Part shown: positions 37,792-46,756 of the stretch, piece after piece
How positions within the stretch are numbered: position 1 is the first letter of the stretch
Layout of the letters: every line of letters starts with the position of its first letter
NCBI GenBank assembly: GCA_008933805.1
Contig: WBUH01000005.1
Coordinates: 62,001-126,000 of the forward strand
Direction of reading: 5' to 3'
Source of the DNA: Bacteroidota bacterium
GTDB lineage: Bacteria; Bacteroidota; Bacteroidia; UBA8524
Length of the DNA stretch: 64,000 bases
Made by a program: the position numbers and the translations under genes
Notes under the pieces: generated by a model
What the model was told of the DNA's origin: nothing
The model's database searches: none
Seen by the model: the letters and a program-made list of their open reading frames with translations, nothing else

Positions 37792-39417
37792 ATGAACTCT
37801 CCATTACAAAACGTTGTTGAAGTTCTTATTTCAAACAACACAGGCTTGGCTAACGACGCATTATATGTGTACATTACCGATGGTAATAACAATTTTTATA
37901 AAGTTGATAGCACTAATCACTGGACGGCCACTATTAACAGCGGCGGTGCGTGCTGCATTAAACTGCACGACTTGCCTACAACCAATAATGGCTTGCACTT
38001 TTTCTATTTGAATACCTCAAACGGAATGACCGGAGGCAGGGTATGGTTTGCCGCTTCTGACACTGCATTATCGAAAAGCTCTACGGGAGGCATAGTTCAG
38101 CCAACTGTATCGGCTGATTATGTGTTCGACTTTGTAGAATTGGCCATCAACCCAACAGTAGGCAGCACCCTTGGCAATGCAAACATTGATACCACTCAGG
38201 TAGATTCATTAGGTATTCCTATTACTTTGTTTGTAAATCCTGCTGAAAACAGCTTGCAGTTTCCTCCTACAACCTCATTTGCTCCCTCGCCCACTAATGG
38301 TTTCCCCAATGTAATAGGTATCACACCTTGGTTATCATTAGAAACCATCATTAACAATTTTACCACCAATATTACCAATACCGCTTTTGCTCCATTTAAT
38401 GTTTGCGGATGGAATAGCGGCTCAGTAAACAGGTTGGTAGCTCCCTTCCATTTGATTAACGATTTTCAAACAGGGGTAACCCCAAGCGCTCTTGCAACGT
38501 TTTTAGACACTGCTATTTACGAGTTCTTTAACTATTACACAACAAACACGCTTACATTGCAAGACCCTGTTTCGTTGAATTATTATTCAGGGACTGTAAC
38601 TACAGTTTCACAAACTGATATAACAGGCGGCACTTCTACCTACAATGTATTGCAGTTTAACTGCGGTGGTGAACTGTTGAATGTTTATTACCCTTACTTT
38701 ACTACCAATTGTACAGCGTTTCCGGGTCCGGGTGCTTTAACTTCAGGCGTTACACTTTCTCCTCCGCCAACCTGGTGGTCAGGCAACCTTGATTCAGCCA
38801 TGCCTGCTACTGCAATGGCAATGGGCTGTGCAGGTGCATTTGCCGATTCGGCCTTCCAAACCGGTGCTTCAAACACCACACTTTTGGGTAATTTAGAAAA
38901 TCAGGTAGTAAGTATGATAAACAGGGGATTATCGCCCGCTACCGGCAATCTTATCCAGTTTAATGCAGGTTTTACTGCCGCTGATATTACTAATAACCAA
39001 GTAAGCATTACTACAGGCTTGCCAAGCGGTGCAGTATTTGCCCCCGGCATGAATATCATAAAGCAAGTAGCTGCGCAACCCACAACAATAATATCAGCCA
39101 ACAGTGCAGGCAACACCCCTTTGCAAATTATATTTACCAGCTACGTGGATGAATTGCTACCAGTAAACACTTGCCAGTTTATTTGCGGTACATTCTACCC
39201 TGCCCCAACCAGCAATGCGGCTACTTACTCGAATATTTACTCAGGATATTTGCACAATGGGTTAGGAACAGCCCCTGCTCCTTTGCTTAACAATATCGGC
39301 TACGGATATGCCTACGACGACCAAGGCGGTTACTCAAATGATATTACTGTAGGCTTTGACAGTAATAACTCGTTAACGTTGGGTGTCTTCCTAGGCCCGC
39401 TGCAAAATGCCAATTAA
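37792..39417 (+). CDS. GH64-like beta-1,3-glucanase family protein
   Basis: A 541-residue protein. DYVFDFVELAIN and IDTTQVDSLGIPITLFVN are the opening strand pair of glycoside hydrolase family 64, which cuts beta-1,3-glucans and has a barrel plus a mixed domain. The rest fits one long GH64 catalytic region, with NDITVGFDS near the C-terminus. It has no signal peptide or sorting domain, unusual for a secreted glucanase. Catalytic Glu/Asp were not assigned. Confidence 0.75.
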   Translation: MNSPLQNVVEVLISNNTGLANDALYVYITDGNNNFYKVDSTNHWTATINSGGACCIKLHDLPTTNNGLHFFYLNTSNGMTGGRVWFAASDTALSKSSTGGIVQPTVSADYVFDFVELAINPTVGSTLGNANIDTTQVDSLGIPITLFVNPAENSLQFPPTTSFAPSPTNGFPNVIGITPWLSLETIINNFTTNITNTAFAPFNVCGWNSGSVNRLVAPFHLINDFQTGVTPSALATFLDTAIYEFFNYYTTNTLTLQDPVSLNYYSGTVTTVSQTDITGGTSTYNVLQFNCGGELLNVYYPYFTTNCTAFPGPGALTSGVTLSPPPTWWSGNLDSAMPATAMAMGCAGAFADSAFQTGASNTTLLGNLENQVVSMINRGLSPATGNLIQFNAGFTAADITNNQVSITTGLPSGAVFAPGMNIIKQVAAQPTTIISANSAGNTPLQIIFTSYVDELLPVNTCQFICGTFYPAPTSNAATYSNIYSGYLHNGLGTAPAPLLNNIGYGYAYDDQGGYSNDITVGFDSNNSLTLGVFLGPLQNAN

Positions 39418-39442
39418 TATCTGATTTCTCTGTTCATAGATT

Positions 39443-39475
39443 AAAGGGGCTGCTTTTAAGTAGCCCCTTTTTTAT
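39443..39475 (+). terminator. Terminator of the GH64-like gene
   Basis: AAAGGGGCTGCT pairs with AGTAGCCCCTTT (one mismatch) and is followed by TTTT. Confidence 0.85.
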
Positions 39476-39686
39476 ACAATAAAAACTATCTGTACGCTAT
39501 AACTACCGGTATTTTTTATTGTCTCACTAATAATTTAGACTCACATAAAAGCAGATAAAAATATCTGTATGGCTAAAAAGATAAAAATAGTGTTTTTATT
39601 AATGATAACTTATCCAATCTTTGCTTTGCACTGATTGCATTTGGCACTCAATGTTATACAATAAGTTTTACCTTAAAAATACTTTT

Positions 39687-40181
39687 ATGCCTGCACCTAA
39701 CTTTACAATTCAACAAACTGATGCCCAAGAACGCTACACAAATTGGAAAGATAACCAAGGGAACATCATGAATGCGCTGCAAAACCCTACTGCACCGCAA
39801 CCACCGGGTTTAGAGTATTCACCCGTATTGTCAATCAATTCGTTCACCTTTAAGTTGCGAGACCTTTGTGAGTTGTTTGAACGGATATACAAATACAACA
39901 ACCCCGAAAGTACCGCAGTATTGCACCTGGCTGATACAACGTTGGCTGCAAATCATATAAATGCAGTAAGATTTTACTTGGGTGTAGAAGAGTCGCGGGC
40001 TAACAACGCTTGTTTAATTGGTGTTGCCGTAACAAATTGCAATCCCCCGGGTTTTGGCGGAGCGGATGTAACCAACTTACCGGTTGTAAACGCCCAACCT
40101 ACTACTGAAACCAGTATTTATGATTTCTCGTACCCATGCCCTACTACTTGTGCCGACCCCGGCCAAAGTATTATGGACTAA
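39687..40181 (+). CDS. Hypothetical protein with PCPTTC C-terminus, paralog 1
   Basis: 164 residues from the ATG at 39687 (MPAPNFTIQQTDAQERYTNW). The frame is open from 39621, but paralog 2 aligns only from here. It has no signal peptide. The end IYDFSYPCPTTCADPGQS is almost the same in the paralog, with three Cys, and probably forms a structural or attachment motif. Function unknown; it is found beside the GH64-like gene and a two-component system. Confidence 0.72.
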   Translation: MPAPNFTIQQTDAQERYTNWKDNQGNIMNALQNPTAPQPPGLEYSPVLSINSFTFKLRDLCELFERIYKYNNPESTAVLHLADTTLAANHINAVRFYLGVEESRANNACLIGVAVTNCNPPGFGGADVTNLPVVNAQPTTETSIYDFSYPCPTTCADPGQSIMD

Positions 40182-40197
40182 TTATATGTAAGTACTC

Positions 40198-40252
40198 AAA
40201 AAAGGAGCACTACAACATCCATATTTGCCTTAAAGTGTAGTGCTCCTTTTTG
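40198..40252 (+). terminator. Terminator of PCPTTC paralog 1
   Basis: AAAAGGAGCACTACA and TGTAGTGCTCCTTTT are a perfect 15-bp pair around a 22-base loop, followed by a T-run. Confidence 0.85.
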
Positions 40253-40402
40253 TTTCTTATCTTTAAGTTAGCTTATCAATGCCTGCTAATCACCTTATAA
40301 TTATCCAATTAATCAGTATTATTATACTTGTTAGTTGTTAACATGATAAGAAACTCTTTTGTATATCTTTGACTTTTCAGTTGTAATACATATAAAACAC
40401 TT

Positions 40403-40894
40403 ATGAAACCACAAATAAATCCCGGAGACGGCGACCGTTTTACCATTTCACTTGACGATGCCCAACAGCGAATAACCAACTGGCAAGGCGATCAAACACT
40501 CATAAAAAATGCACTGTCGCAAAACTTGCCTTTGCGCAATTCACCCGTGTTAAACATCAATGCGTTTACTTTTGATTTAGCTGATATAACAGACTTAATT
40601 GTACGTATAGGACTGTATAACACCAGTACCCCTCCTCCTGCAGATCCTATTAATGGTATACGGTTTTACCTTGGTAAAGTTGTAACCCCTACCATTCCTG
40701 AGCCCCCGTACAGTTGTTTAGTAGCCGTTGGCGTATCAGGTTTTGAACCCAATGAGAATATAGGCGGTGATGATATTATCACCCTGCCTTCAGCACACTC
40801 AAAACCTCCAACACTTGAAGAAAGTATTTTTGATTTTTCATACCCCTGTCCTACTACCTGCGCCGACCCCGGAAAAGGCATAATGGATTTGTAA
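40403..40894 (+). CDS. Hypothetical protein with PCPTTC C-terminus, paralog 2
   Basis: A 163-residue homolog of the preceding gene. It shares DAQQRITNWQGDQTLIKNAL, NGIRFYLGKV and the end IFDFSYPCPTTCADPGKG. The next gene starts 34 bp later, so this one heads a run with the membrane protein, kinase and regulator. Its role is unknown; sensing or secretion linked to the kinase is inferred from position only. Confidence 0.72.
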   Translation: MKPQINPGDGDRFTISLDDAQQRITNWQGDQTLIKNALSQNLPLRNSPVLNINAFTFDLADITDLIVRIGLYNTSTPPPADPINGIRFYLGKVVTPTIPEPPYSCLVAVGVSGFEPNENIGGDDIITLPSAHSKPPTLEESIFDFSYPCPTTCADPGKGIMDL

Positions 40895-40928
40895 TTGCAG
40901 TTTTTAACCCCTCTATCTGGCTTTTGTT

Positions 40929-41576
40929 ATGTTTGAGCAACTACGGAGTATATTTTTTGAGTATGCCAATATTATTTTGCTATTACCCCTGCTATTAGCC
41001 ATAGTAGGGTTTAAAGCATATCCCCTGAAATTAAAAATAATTGCAGGCTATTTACTACTTGCCTTAGTAACCCAAGCATTATCATTTGCCTTTTGGAAAC
41101 AACGGATAAATAATTATCCCATACTACACGTATACACCATTATTGAGTATTTGCTGTTACTTTGGTTTTACAGCACGTTACTTACTGATTTTATCCCACG
41201 TGCTGCCTTTTGGACCTTAGCAGTAGCCTTCCCCGCATTTGCAGTTATTGATTCGGCATATATTGAGCATATTTATACGTTTAATACCTATGGTCGCTCA
41301 TTAGAAGCACTAATTTTCATATTTTTAAGTATCAGTTGGTTTGTGAAAATTGTGGCCGAGGATGAAAAAACCCGCCAGTTGGGTAGAGCAATTAATTATA
41401 TAAACAGCGGTTTTTTAATCTATTTTGCAGGTTCGATAGCGATGTTTTCGTATAGCAGCTATGTAGAGCAAATGACTGTAGCACACCGTATTAATGTTTG
41501 GACGATTCATACAATTTTGGCAGTACAGTTATACATACTGATTGCGATAGGACTATGGAAAGCGAGAACCAAATAA
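40929..41576 (+). CDS. Polytopic membrane protein (about seven helices)
   Basis: A 215-residue integral membrane protein with helices at about residues 13-30, 37-55, 67-84, 91-110, 125-141, 160-178 and 188-208. Short loops carry few charged residues. No domain is recognised. The kinase gene starts inside its last 22 bases, so the two are translated together; the protein may be the membrane sensor or partner of the kinase. Confidence 0.72.
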   Translation: MFEQLRSIFFEYANIILLLPLLLAIVGFKAYPLKLKIIAGYLLLALVTQALSFAFWKQRINNYPILHVYTIIEYLLLLWFYSTLLTDFIPRAAFWTLAVAFPAFAVIDSAYIEHIYTFNTYGRSLEALIFIFLSISWFVKIVAEDEKTRQLGRAINYINSGFLIYFAGSIAMFSYSSYVEQMTVAHRINVWTIHTILAVQLYILIAIGLWKARTK

Positions 41577-42346
41577 AATTTTACTTTGGCATTATTACCG
41601 TAATGCTGGCATTTGTAATTATTACAGGTGGTTTTATCCTTGCGGTATTACGCTACCAAAAGCGCTTGTATTTTAAACAACAAGAGTTGCTGCGCCTGGA
41701 TGCACAGCACAAAAAAGAATTGCTGCAAATAAGTATTGAAACTGCCGAGGCTGAACGGATGCAGATAGCCAAAGATGTACACGATGAAATTGGCAGTATT
41801 TTTTCAACCTTATCGCTTTCCATCAACCAATTAAACGGTGCTGACGGCTCAAACGCAGAACACTTACAAACAGGCAAGTACCTGATACAATCAGGCATTG
41901 ACAGTGTAAGGCGCATATCGCACAATATTGTACCTTTTGAGCTGGAGTTACTGGGCTTGGAGCAAACGATTGAAAACTATTTTGACCGATTAACTTCGGT
42001 ATCGGGTATTGAGGTGGATTTTGAAAACAATGCCCCCCTTGAATCCCTTACGTCAACAGCTACCCTTGCACTGTACCGCATTGTACAAGAGCTGAGTTCA
42101 AACTGTATTAAATACGCTAAGGCTAAAACTATACGACTGCATATTAATACTGAAAACAACACGCTTAACCTTACTTACAAAGATGATGGTGTAGGTACTG
42201 AATTAGTAAGCAGCCGCGGCATTGGCCTAAAGAATATTGAAAGCCGGGTAATTGTAATGAACGGAGAAGTTAACTTTGCTTCGGCACCGGGTGAAGGTTT
42301 TGCTTGTACGGTTACTATACCATTAACTAATAATACTGTTGTATGA
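41555..42346 (+). CDS. NarL-type sensor histidine kinase
   Basis: A 264-residue kinase. One membrane helix (residues 10-32) is followed by a coiled stretch and the HisKA_3 phosphoacceptor region ERMQIAKDVHDEIGSIFSTL, with the His in KDVHDEIG. The HATPase domain has ALYRIVQELSSNCIKYAKA and DDGVGTELVSSRGIGLKNIE. It has no periplasmic domain, so sensing depends on the membrane part or on the preceding membrane protein. The stop overlaps the regulator start by 4 bp (ATGA). Confidence 0.92.
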   Translation: MESENQIKFYFGIITVMLAFVIITGGFILAVLRYQKRLYFKQQELLRLDAQHKKELLQISIETAEAERMQIAKDVHDEIGSIFSTLSLSINQLNGADGSNAEHLQTGKYLIQSGIDSVRRISHNIVPFELELLGLEQTIENYFDRLTSVSGIEVDFENNAPLESLTSTATLALYRIVQELSSNCIKYAKAKTIRLHINTENNTLNLTYKDDGVGTELVSSRGIGLKNIESRVIVMNGEVNFASAPGEGFACTVTIPLTNNTVV

Positions 42347-43002
42347 TAAATATTGCTTTTGCCGAAGACCAAGTACTCTTTCGGAAGGGGATGATTTCGT
42401 TACTCAAAACTTTTGAGGACATAAAGGTGTGTATTGAGGCTGAAAACGGCGAAGACTTACTAACCAAAATGAGTGAGGCTAAAGAGCCTGTGCACGTAGC
42501 CTTGATTGATATAAATATGCCGGTGATGAACGGGATTGAAACCTTGAAACAGATGCGGCTATTACACCCGGCGGTGAAGAATATAATTTTGACGGTGCAC
42601 GAGGAGGACAAGTTCATCCATAAGCTGATTGAGGAGGGTGCTAACGCTTACCTTGCCAAAAACGCTGACCCCGAAGAGGTGAAACGAGCTATACAGGCCG
42701 TTACCACGCACGATTATTACTTTAATGAGAAAACCATTGGGGTAATGCGCAATTTTAACAGCGGCAAAAAACAAAAAGGTACCCTGCAAAATGTTGAGGA
42801 CATAACCAGCCGCGAGAAAGAAGTGCTACTGTACATATGCCGTGAATTTACCAGTCCTGAGATTGCTGAAAAGCTGTTTATTACCGAAAGTACAGTTAAT
42901 GGCCACCGTAATAATTTGCTGGCAAAAACAGGCGCTCGCAACACGGCCGGTTTAGTGTTGTTTGCCATCAAGAATAATTTGTTTGATATTGATTTCAGGT
43001 AA
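42343..43002 (+). CDS. NarL/FixJ-type response regulator
   Basis: A 219-residue regulator. The receiver domain has acidic pocket INIAFAEDQ, phosphoacceptor Asp in VALIDINMPVMNG, Thr in IILTVHEED and Lys in YLAKNADPEEV. The LuxR-type helix-turn-helix is TSREKEVLLYICREFTSPEI and STVNGHRNNLL. It is the partner of the kinase it overlaps by 4 bp. Confidence 0.95.
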   Translation: MINIAFAEDQVLFRKGMISLLKTFEDIKVCIEAENGEDLLTKMSEAKEPVHVALIDINMPVMNGIETLKQMRLLHPAVKNIILTVHEEDKFIHKLIEEGANAYLAKNADPEEVKRAIQAVTTHDYYFNEKTIGVMRNFNSGKKQKGTLQNVEDITSREKEVLLYICREFTSPEIAEKLFITESTVNGHRNNLLAKTGARNTAGLVLFAIKNNLFDIDFR

Positions 43003-43027
43003 ATTCAACAACCTGCACATTTGCTAT

Positions 43028-43077
43028 AAAGCCACAAAGGCACCAAGTATTTGTATACTTAGTGCCTTTGTGGCTTT
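43028..43077. repeat. CACAAAGGCAC-type hairpin terminator
   Basis: Near-perfect pairing of AAAGCCACAAAGGCAC with GTGCCTTTGTGGCTTT plus an inner AAGTAT/ATACTT stem. It serves the response regulator and the convergent oxidoreductase. It is the same sequence family as at 47963 and 57939, and in the 11118 array. Confidence 0.8.
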
Positions 43078-43103
43078 AATATCCTGATAACAGGCTACAT
43101 TAT

Positions 43104-43994
43104 TTAATTTTTATTTAGCGCCTGCGTTGTAAACACTTGTTGTAAAAACTGTTTAGCGGTAACGGGTTTGCGTCCTGTAAGTGTTTCAAAATCTGTAGAG
43201 GTTTTAGCAAATTCTTCTTGCTTTATAGCCTCTGCAAAACCGGCAGAAACATGCGCCAGTTCAGCAGGAACCCCTGCTCCTGTCAGTGTATTTACAAACT
43301 CCTCTTTTGCAGGCGAAACATACCCAACGGGTTTACCGCTTATTTCAGAAATAATGGCTGCAATATCTCCAAACGAAACAGCCGCATCGCTGGTAATATC
43401 ATAGGTTTTATTCTCGTGCCCGTTTGTAGCCAATACAGCTGCACAAGCTGCCGCCATATCATCACGCAACATCATTGCTGCTTTCCCGTCTCCGGCAGGG
43501 AAATAAATACCGGTTTCAAGTACATTGTTACCAATAAACATCGGCAAAATATCCATGTAAATATTGTTTAGCAGAATAGTGTATGCCAAGCCTGATTGGC
43601 GCAACCATGCCTCGGTTTTGATGTGTGCTTCAGCCACAGGCGCGATGGGAGAATCAGGACCTTCGTTCTTGCGCTGAAAGCTGGTGTACACCACGTGTTT
43701 TACTCCTGCATCTTTGGCGGCCTTTACCACATTTTCGTGTTGTTGGATACGACGGCCGATATCGCTGCCCGACACAAACAGTATTTTATCAATACCCGCA
43801 AAAGCTGCTGTTAATGACGCGTAATTATCATAATCGCCTACACGTATCTCCACTCCTTTTTGTTTCAACTCTTCAGCTTTGGCGGCATCGCGCACTAAAG
43901 CCACAATATTTGCAACAGCAGTTTTTTCAAGCAAATAGTTAATGGTAGCCTTGCCCAAATGGCCACTGGCACCTGTAATTAAAATCTTACTCAT
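43104..43994 (-). CDS. NmrA/QOR2-like NAD(P)-binding oxidoreductase
   Basis: A 296-residue atypical short-chain dehydrogenase. The dinucleotide-binding motif is ILITGASGHLGKATINYLLE, followed by VALVRDAAKAEEL and VRVGDYDNYASL-like strand ends. HVVYTSFQRKN and the C-terminal part are as in NAD(P)H:quinone reductase QOR2 (YtfG) and NmrA-type proteins. The usual Tyr-x3-Lys is not obvious. The divergent HxlR gene suggests redox or aldehyde/quinone-type control. Confidence 0.88.
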   Translation of the reverse strand: MSKILITGASGHLGKATINYLLEKTAVANIVALVRDAAKAEELKQKGVEIRVGDYDNYASLTAAFAGIDKILFVSGSDIGRRIQQHENVVKAAKDAGVKHVVYTSFQRKNEGPDSPIAPVAEAHIKTEAWLRQSGLAYTILLNNIYMDILPMFIGNNVLETGIYFPAGDGKAAMMLRDDMAAACAAVLATNGHENKTYDITSDAAVSFGDIAAIISEISGKPVGYVSPAKEEFVNTLTGAGVPAELAHVSAGFAEAIKQEEFAKTSTDFETLTGRKPVTAKQFLQQVFTTQALNKN

Positions 43995-44038
43995 ATTATT
44001 ATTTTTATTGATTTAACTTTGATTACCAAAACACAGTT

Positions 44039-44055
44039 ACTTACTTTTGGTAAGT
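44039..44055. promoter_or_regulatory. Candidate HxlR operator
   Basis: ACTTAC-TTTTG-GTAAGT is a perfect 6-5-6 inverted repeat between the divergent oxidoreductase and HxlR genes. Related half sites (GTAAC, TTACTCAAAGGTAAC) lie nearer to the regulator start. Confidence 0.45.
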
Positions 44056-44140
44056 CAAAGGTAAAAAGTTACTATTGCACAAACAATAAGGCACATACCT
44101 GTAACATACTTACTCAAAGGTAACTAATGCTGATAATGAG

Positions 44141-44536
44141 ATGAAAAGAGTTGATTATTATTTAGAAAAAGACGGCGACATACAAAGTTGCCCTATACGT
44201 TCAGTGTTGGACAGGTTGGGCGATAAGTGGTCGATACTGGTGGTGTTGATATTGGGCGACGGTGAACCCAAGCGTTTTAATGAGTTGCACAAAGAAATCG
44301 GTGATGTATCGCAAAAGATGCTGACGGTTACTTTGCGGGTGCTGGAGGCTGACGGCTTAGTGAAACGTACGGTGTACCCCGAAGTACCCCCGCGTGTTGA
44401 GTATGTTATTACCACAATGGGCAAAAGCCTTGTGCCGCATATAGAAGGGTTATCGGTATGGGCGGTTGAGAATATGCCAGCCATTAAAAAATCGCGCCAA
44501 CGATTCCAAAAAAAAGGGAACCCAGCCACCGCTTAG
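44141..44536 (+). CDS. HxlR family transcriptional regulator
   Basis: A 131-residue winged-helix regulator. CPIRSVLDRLGDKWSILVVL holds the conserved Cys of many redox-responsive HxlR proteins. KRFNELHKEIGDVSQKMLTV is the recognition helix region, and RTVYPEVPPRVEYVIT the wing. It is divergent from the NmrA-like oxidoreductase, its probable target. Confidence 0.93.
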   Translation: MKRVDYYLEKDGDIQSCPIRSVLDRLGDKWSILVVLILGDGEPKRFNELHKEIGDVSQKMLTVTLRVLEADGLVKRTVYPEVPPRVEYVITTMGKSLVPHIEGLSVWAVENMPAIKKSRQRFQKKGNPATA

Positions 44537-44572
44537 TCCCCTTCTTCCGGTATTGCCTTATCTCTTTAACGT

Positions 44573-45169
44573 TTAATATTTCACCAAGTTTTGTCCGGGT
44601 AATGGCCCGCCGGGAAATTGTTGCAACATACCGCCACCTTGCAATGTGCCTAAATCAATACCCGCAAATCCCATTGTTTTTATAATCTCTGCCACTGTTT
44701 CTTTTGCGGCTGCATCATTGCCCGAGTAGAAGATAACCCTGTGGCCACCGCCTTCGTTAGGGTCAGCAGCTAATAGTTGCGGGGTGTAGGTATTAAATGC
44801 CTTTACAACTTTTGCTCCTTTTACCCAGCCTGACACTACCTCGCTGGAAGGTTTACCGCCAAGTTCAGCAGTAGTGAAACCGGGCATAATAATAGGGTTA
44901 GACGGGTCGATAACAATGCGTCCTTCCCAAGTGGTTATTGCGGTGGTAACTGATTCCATGTACTTCCACGGCACTGAAAGAAAAACCACATCGGCCAGTG
45001 CTGCCTCGTTTACGGTAACGGCCTTTACATTCCCCTTTAGTGAACTCACCGCTTCGGTTAATGATTCAGGTCCGCGGCTATTGCTTAGCAATACCTCGTA
45101 TCCTGCCTTTGCGGCTTGCCCGGCAAATGCCAACCCAATGTTACCGCTTCCAATAATTCCTATTTTCAT
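44573..45169 (-). CDS. NADPH-dependent F420 reductase-like oxidoreductase
   Basis: A 198-residue Rossmann protein. The N-terminal motif is KIGIIGSGNIGLAFAGQAAK, followed by VLLSNSRGPESL and VVIDPSNPI-like strands (IVIDPSNPIIMPG). The family includes NADP-dependent F420 reductases and short NAD(P)-binding proteins of unknown substrate; Bacteroidota generally lack F420, so another acceptor is likely. It converges on HxlR with a short gap. Confidence 0.85.
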   Translation of the reverse strand: MKIGIIGSGNIGLAFAGQAAKAGYEVLLSNSRGPESLTEAVSSLKGNVKAVTVNEAALADVVFLSVPWKYMESVTTAITTWEGRIVIDPSNPIIMPGFTTAELGGKPSSEVVSGWVKGAKVVKAFNTYTPQLLAADPNEGGGHRVIFYSGNDAAAKETVAEIIKTMGFAGIDLGTLQGGGMLQQFPGGPLPGQNLVKY

Positions 45170-45254
45170 TTTATTATTATTTAAACTGCTTTTTTAACTG
45201 CCAAAAGCCATAGGATTTTCCTACGGCCTTAGCATATTTATTTTTGTTATAAAA

Positions 45255-46031
45255 TTAGTTGTTTAACCAATTAAAAGCATAGTCGGCTTGATTTTGCCAA
45301 GTGGGCAAGCCCAAAACACCGTGGTTTATGCCTTCAAACACTTTGTAATCGGTTACTGATTTGCTGTTTTTATACCTGCTGTAGTTATCGTGGTTTACTT
45401 TAGGCGAGAAGAAATGGTCTTCGGTACCTGCAATAAATAACAAAGGCTGTTGCTTTTTGTCGAAATCAACTTTTGTGATGTCAGAAATTCCATCCCTTAT
45501 CACCTGTCTTGCTTCGGGAATTGCCAATTCTTCGTATGAGGCGCGTTGTTCCGCTTCAGTCATTCCGTTGGCAAAAGCCCATTGCCACTCTTTAAAGCTC
45601 ATTAAGTGGGTGGTTTTGGCTGGTTTAAATAACCCGAAAGCTCCCCAAGCCGACCTTAAAAAGGCATAAGATACAGGTGAAACACCTTTTGGAGGGGCAG
45701 AGTGCACTGCAATACCGGCAGCAGCTATATTTTTTTGTAATAATATTTGGGTGATTAATCCGCCCAATGAGTGGCCGATAAGGATTGGTTTTTCAGGAAG
45801 TTCACGAACAATTTTTTCAAAGTGTGCAATTAGTTGTGCCAAGTTAAGTTGGCCTAATGCTGCATCGGGCTGACGTTTACGCAAGGTAGCAGGGTCGGCA
45901 TCTTTATGAGGCCAAGCTGGTACAATTACATTGTAACCTTTGTTTTCAAAATAGGTTTTCCAGTTTTTCCAGCTGTTATGACCTACGAATGCACCTGTGA
46001 TAAATACTACGGTTTTTGATTGAGTTTTCAT
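45255..46031 (-). CDS. Alpha/beta hydrolase
   Basis: A 258-residue hydrolase. The oxyanion region is in VVFITGAFVGHNSWKNWKTY. The nucleophile elbow is LIGHSLGGLITQ (Ser). The catalytic Asp lies in LFIAGTEDHFFSPK and the His in VFEGINHGVLGL. It has no signal peptide. The substrate is unknown. A perfect palindrome 84 bp upstream of the start, next to a Crp/Fnr gene, suggests regulation by that protein. Confidence 0.88.
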   Translation of the reverse strand: MKTQSKTVVFITGAFVGHNSWKNWKTYFENKGYNVIVPAWPHKDADPATLRKRQPDAALGQLNLAQLIAHFEKIVRELPEKPILIGHSLGGLITQILLQKNIAAAGIAVHSAPPKGVSPVSYAFLRSAWGAFGLFKPAKTTHLMSFKEWQWAFANGMTEAEQRASYEELAIPEARQVIRDGISDITKVDFDKKQQPLLFIAGTEDHFFSPKVNHDNYSRYKNSKSVTDYKVFEGINHGVLGLPTWQNQADYAFNWLNN

Positions 46032-46087
46032 GGCTGTATTTTGTTTAATGTTTAAAATTTTAATTTTTTATGTCCCATTTGACGACA

Positions 46088-46134
46088 CAAAATTCAGCCC
46101 ATTAAACAAGAATAATTTTAACCTGGGTTAAAAT
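46088..46134 (-). promoter_or_regulatory. Palindromic site and -7-like box ahead of the alpha/beta hydrolase
   Basis: ATTTTAACC-TG-GGTTAAAAT at 46115-46134 is a perfect 20-bp inverted repeat. On the minus strand GAATTTTG (46095-46088) is one mismatch from TAnnTTTG. The palindrome centre to box distance (about 36 bp) nearly equals that of the Crp/Fnr-type site at 33156, which argues for an activator site of the adjacent Crp/Fnr protein. Confidence 0.5.
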
Positions 46135-46136
46135 CG

Positions 46137-46724
46137 TTATTTGCTAGCCATTCTTTTTCTAATCCTACTTAACGAAGGCCCTTGGATGCCCAAATACGAG
46201 GCAATGTGGTATAAAGGAACGTTGTTAAAAATATCCGGATGGTCTTGTATTAACTCCAAATACCGCTGCTCGGGGCTCTGAAACAAAAAGCTTTCCATAC
46301 GTCCGCTGCCAATAACAAAAGCCGTTTCGGCCACCAGCCTGCCCAAATGCTCCCATTGGTGCGATTGTTTGTACAACGTAAGCAATTCGTCAATACGTAT
46401 ATAATATATGTTTGCGGGGGTAAGAGCTTGCGTATAATAGTTGCAAGGGGTTTGGGTAACAAAGCTTTTGTAGGCTACCACTACCTGATTTTGTGAATAG
46501 AAAAACAGGTTCTTCTCTTCCCCTGTTTCATCATCAACGTAGTAGGTGCGGAACACCCCATCCATCACCAATCCCAGGTATTTGCAAACGCTTTTGTATT
46601 GGTTGTAGAAATCGCCTTTGCCGTAAGTTTTTTCAAGCCACATCCCTTCTGAGAGGGCAAAGTGATCTTCATCAATGCCTGCAAAAGATTGTAAGATATT
46701 TTTTACCCTATCCATTACAGGCAA
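46137..46724 (-). CDS. Crp/Fnr family transcriptional regulator
   Basis: A 195-residue protein. The beta-roll domain contains VFRTYYVDDETGEEKNLFFY. The C-terminal helix-turn-helix is YHIASYLGIQGPSLSRIRK. It has the same layout as the regulator at 32568 but is clearly diverged. The stop abuts the 20-bp palindrome. The alternative start (MDRVKNILQSF) is three codons inside. Confidence 0.87.
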   Translation of the reverse strand: MPVMDRVKNILQSFAGIDEDHFALSEGMWLEKTYGKGDFYNQYKSVCKYLGLVMDGVFRTYYVDDETGEEKNLFFYSQNQVVVAYKSFVTQTPCNYYTQALTPANIYYIRIDELLTLYKQSHQWEHLGRLVAETAFVIGSGRMESFLFQSPEQRYLELIQDHPDIFNNVPLYHIASYLGIQGPSLSRIRKRMASK

Positions 46725-46756
46725 ATTGATGATTTTTAGCCATAAAACAAACAGGG

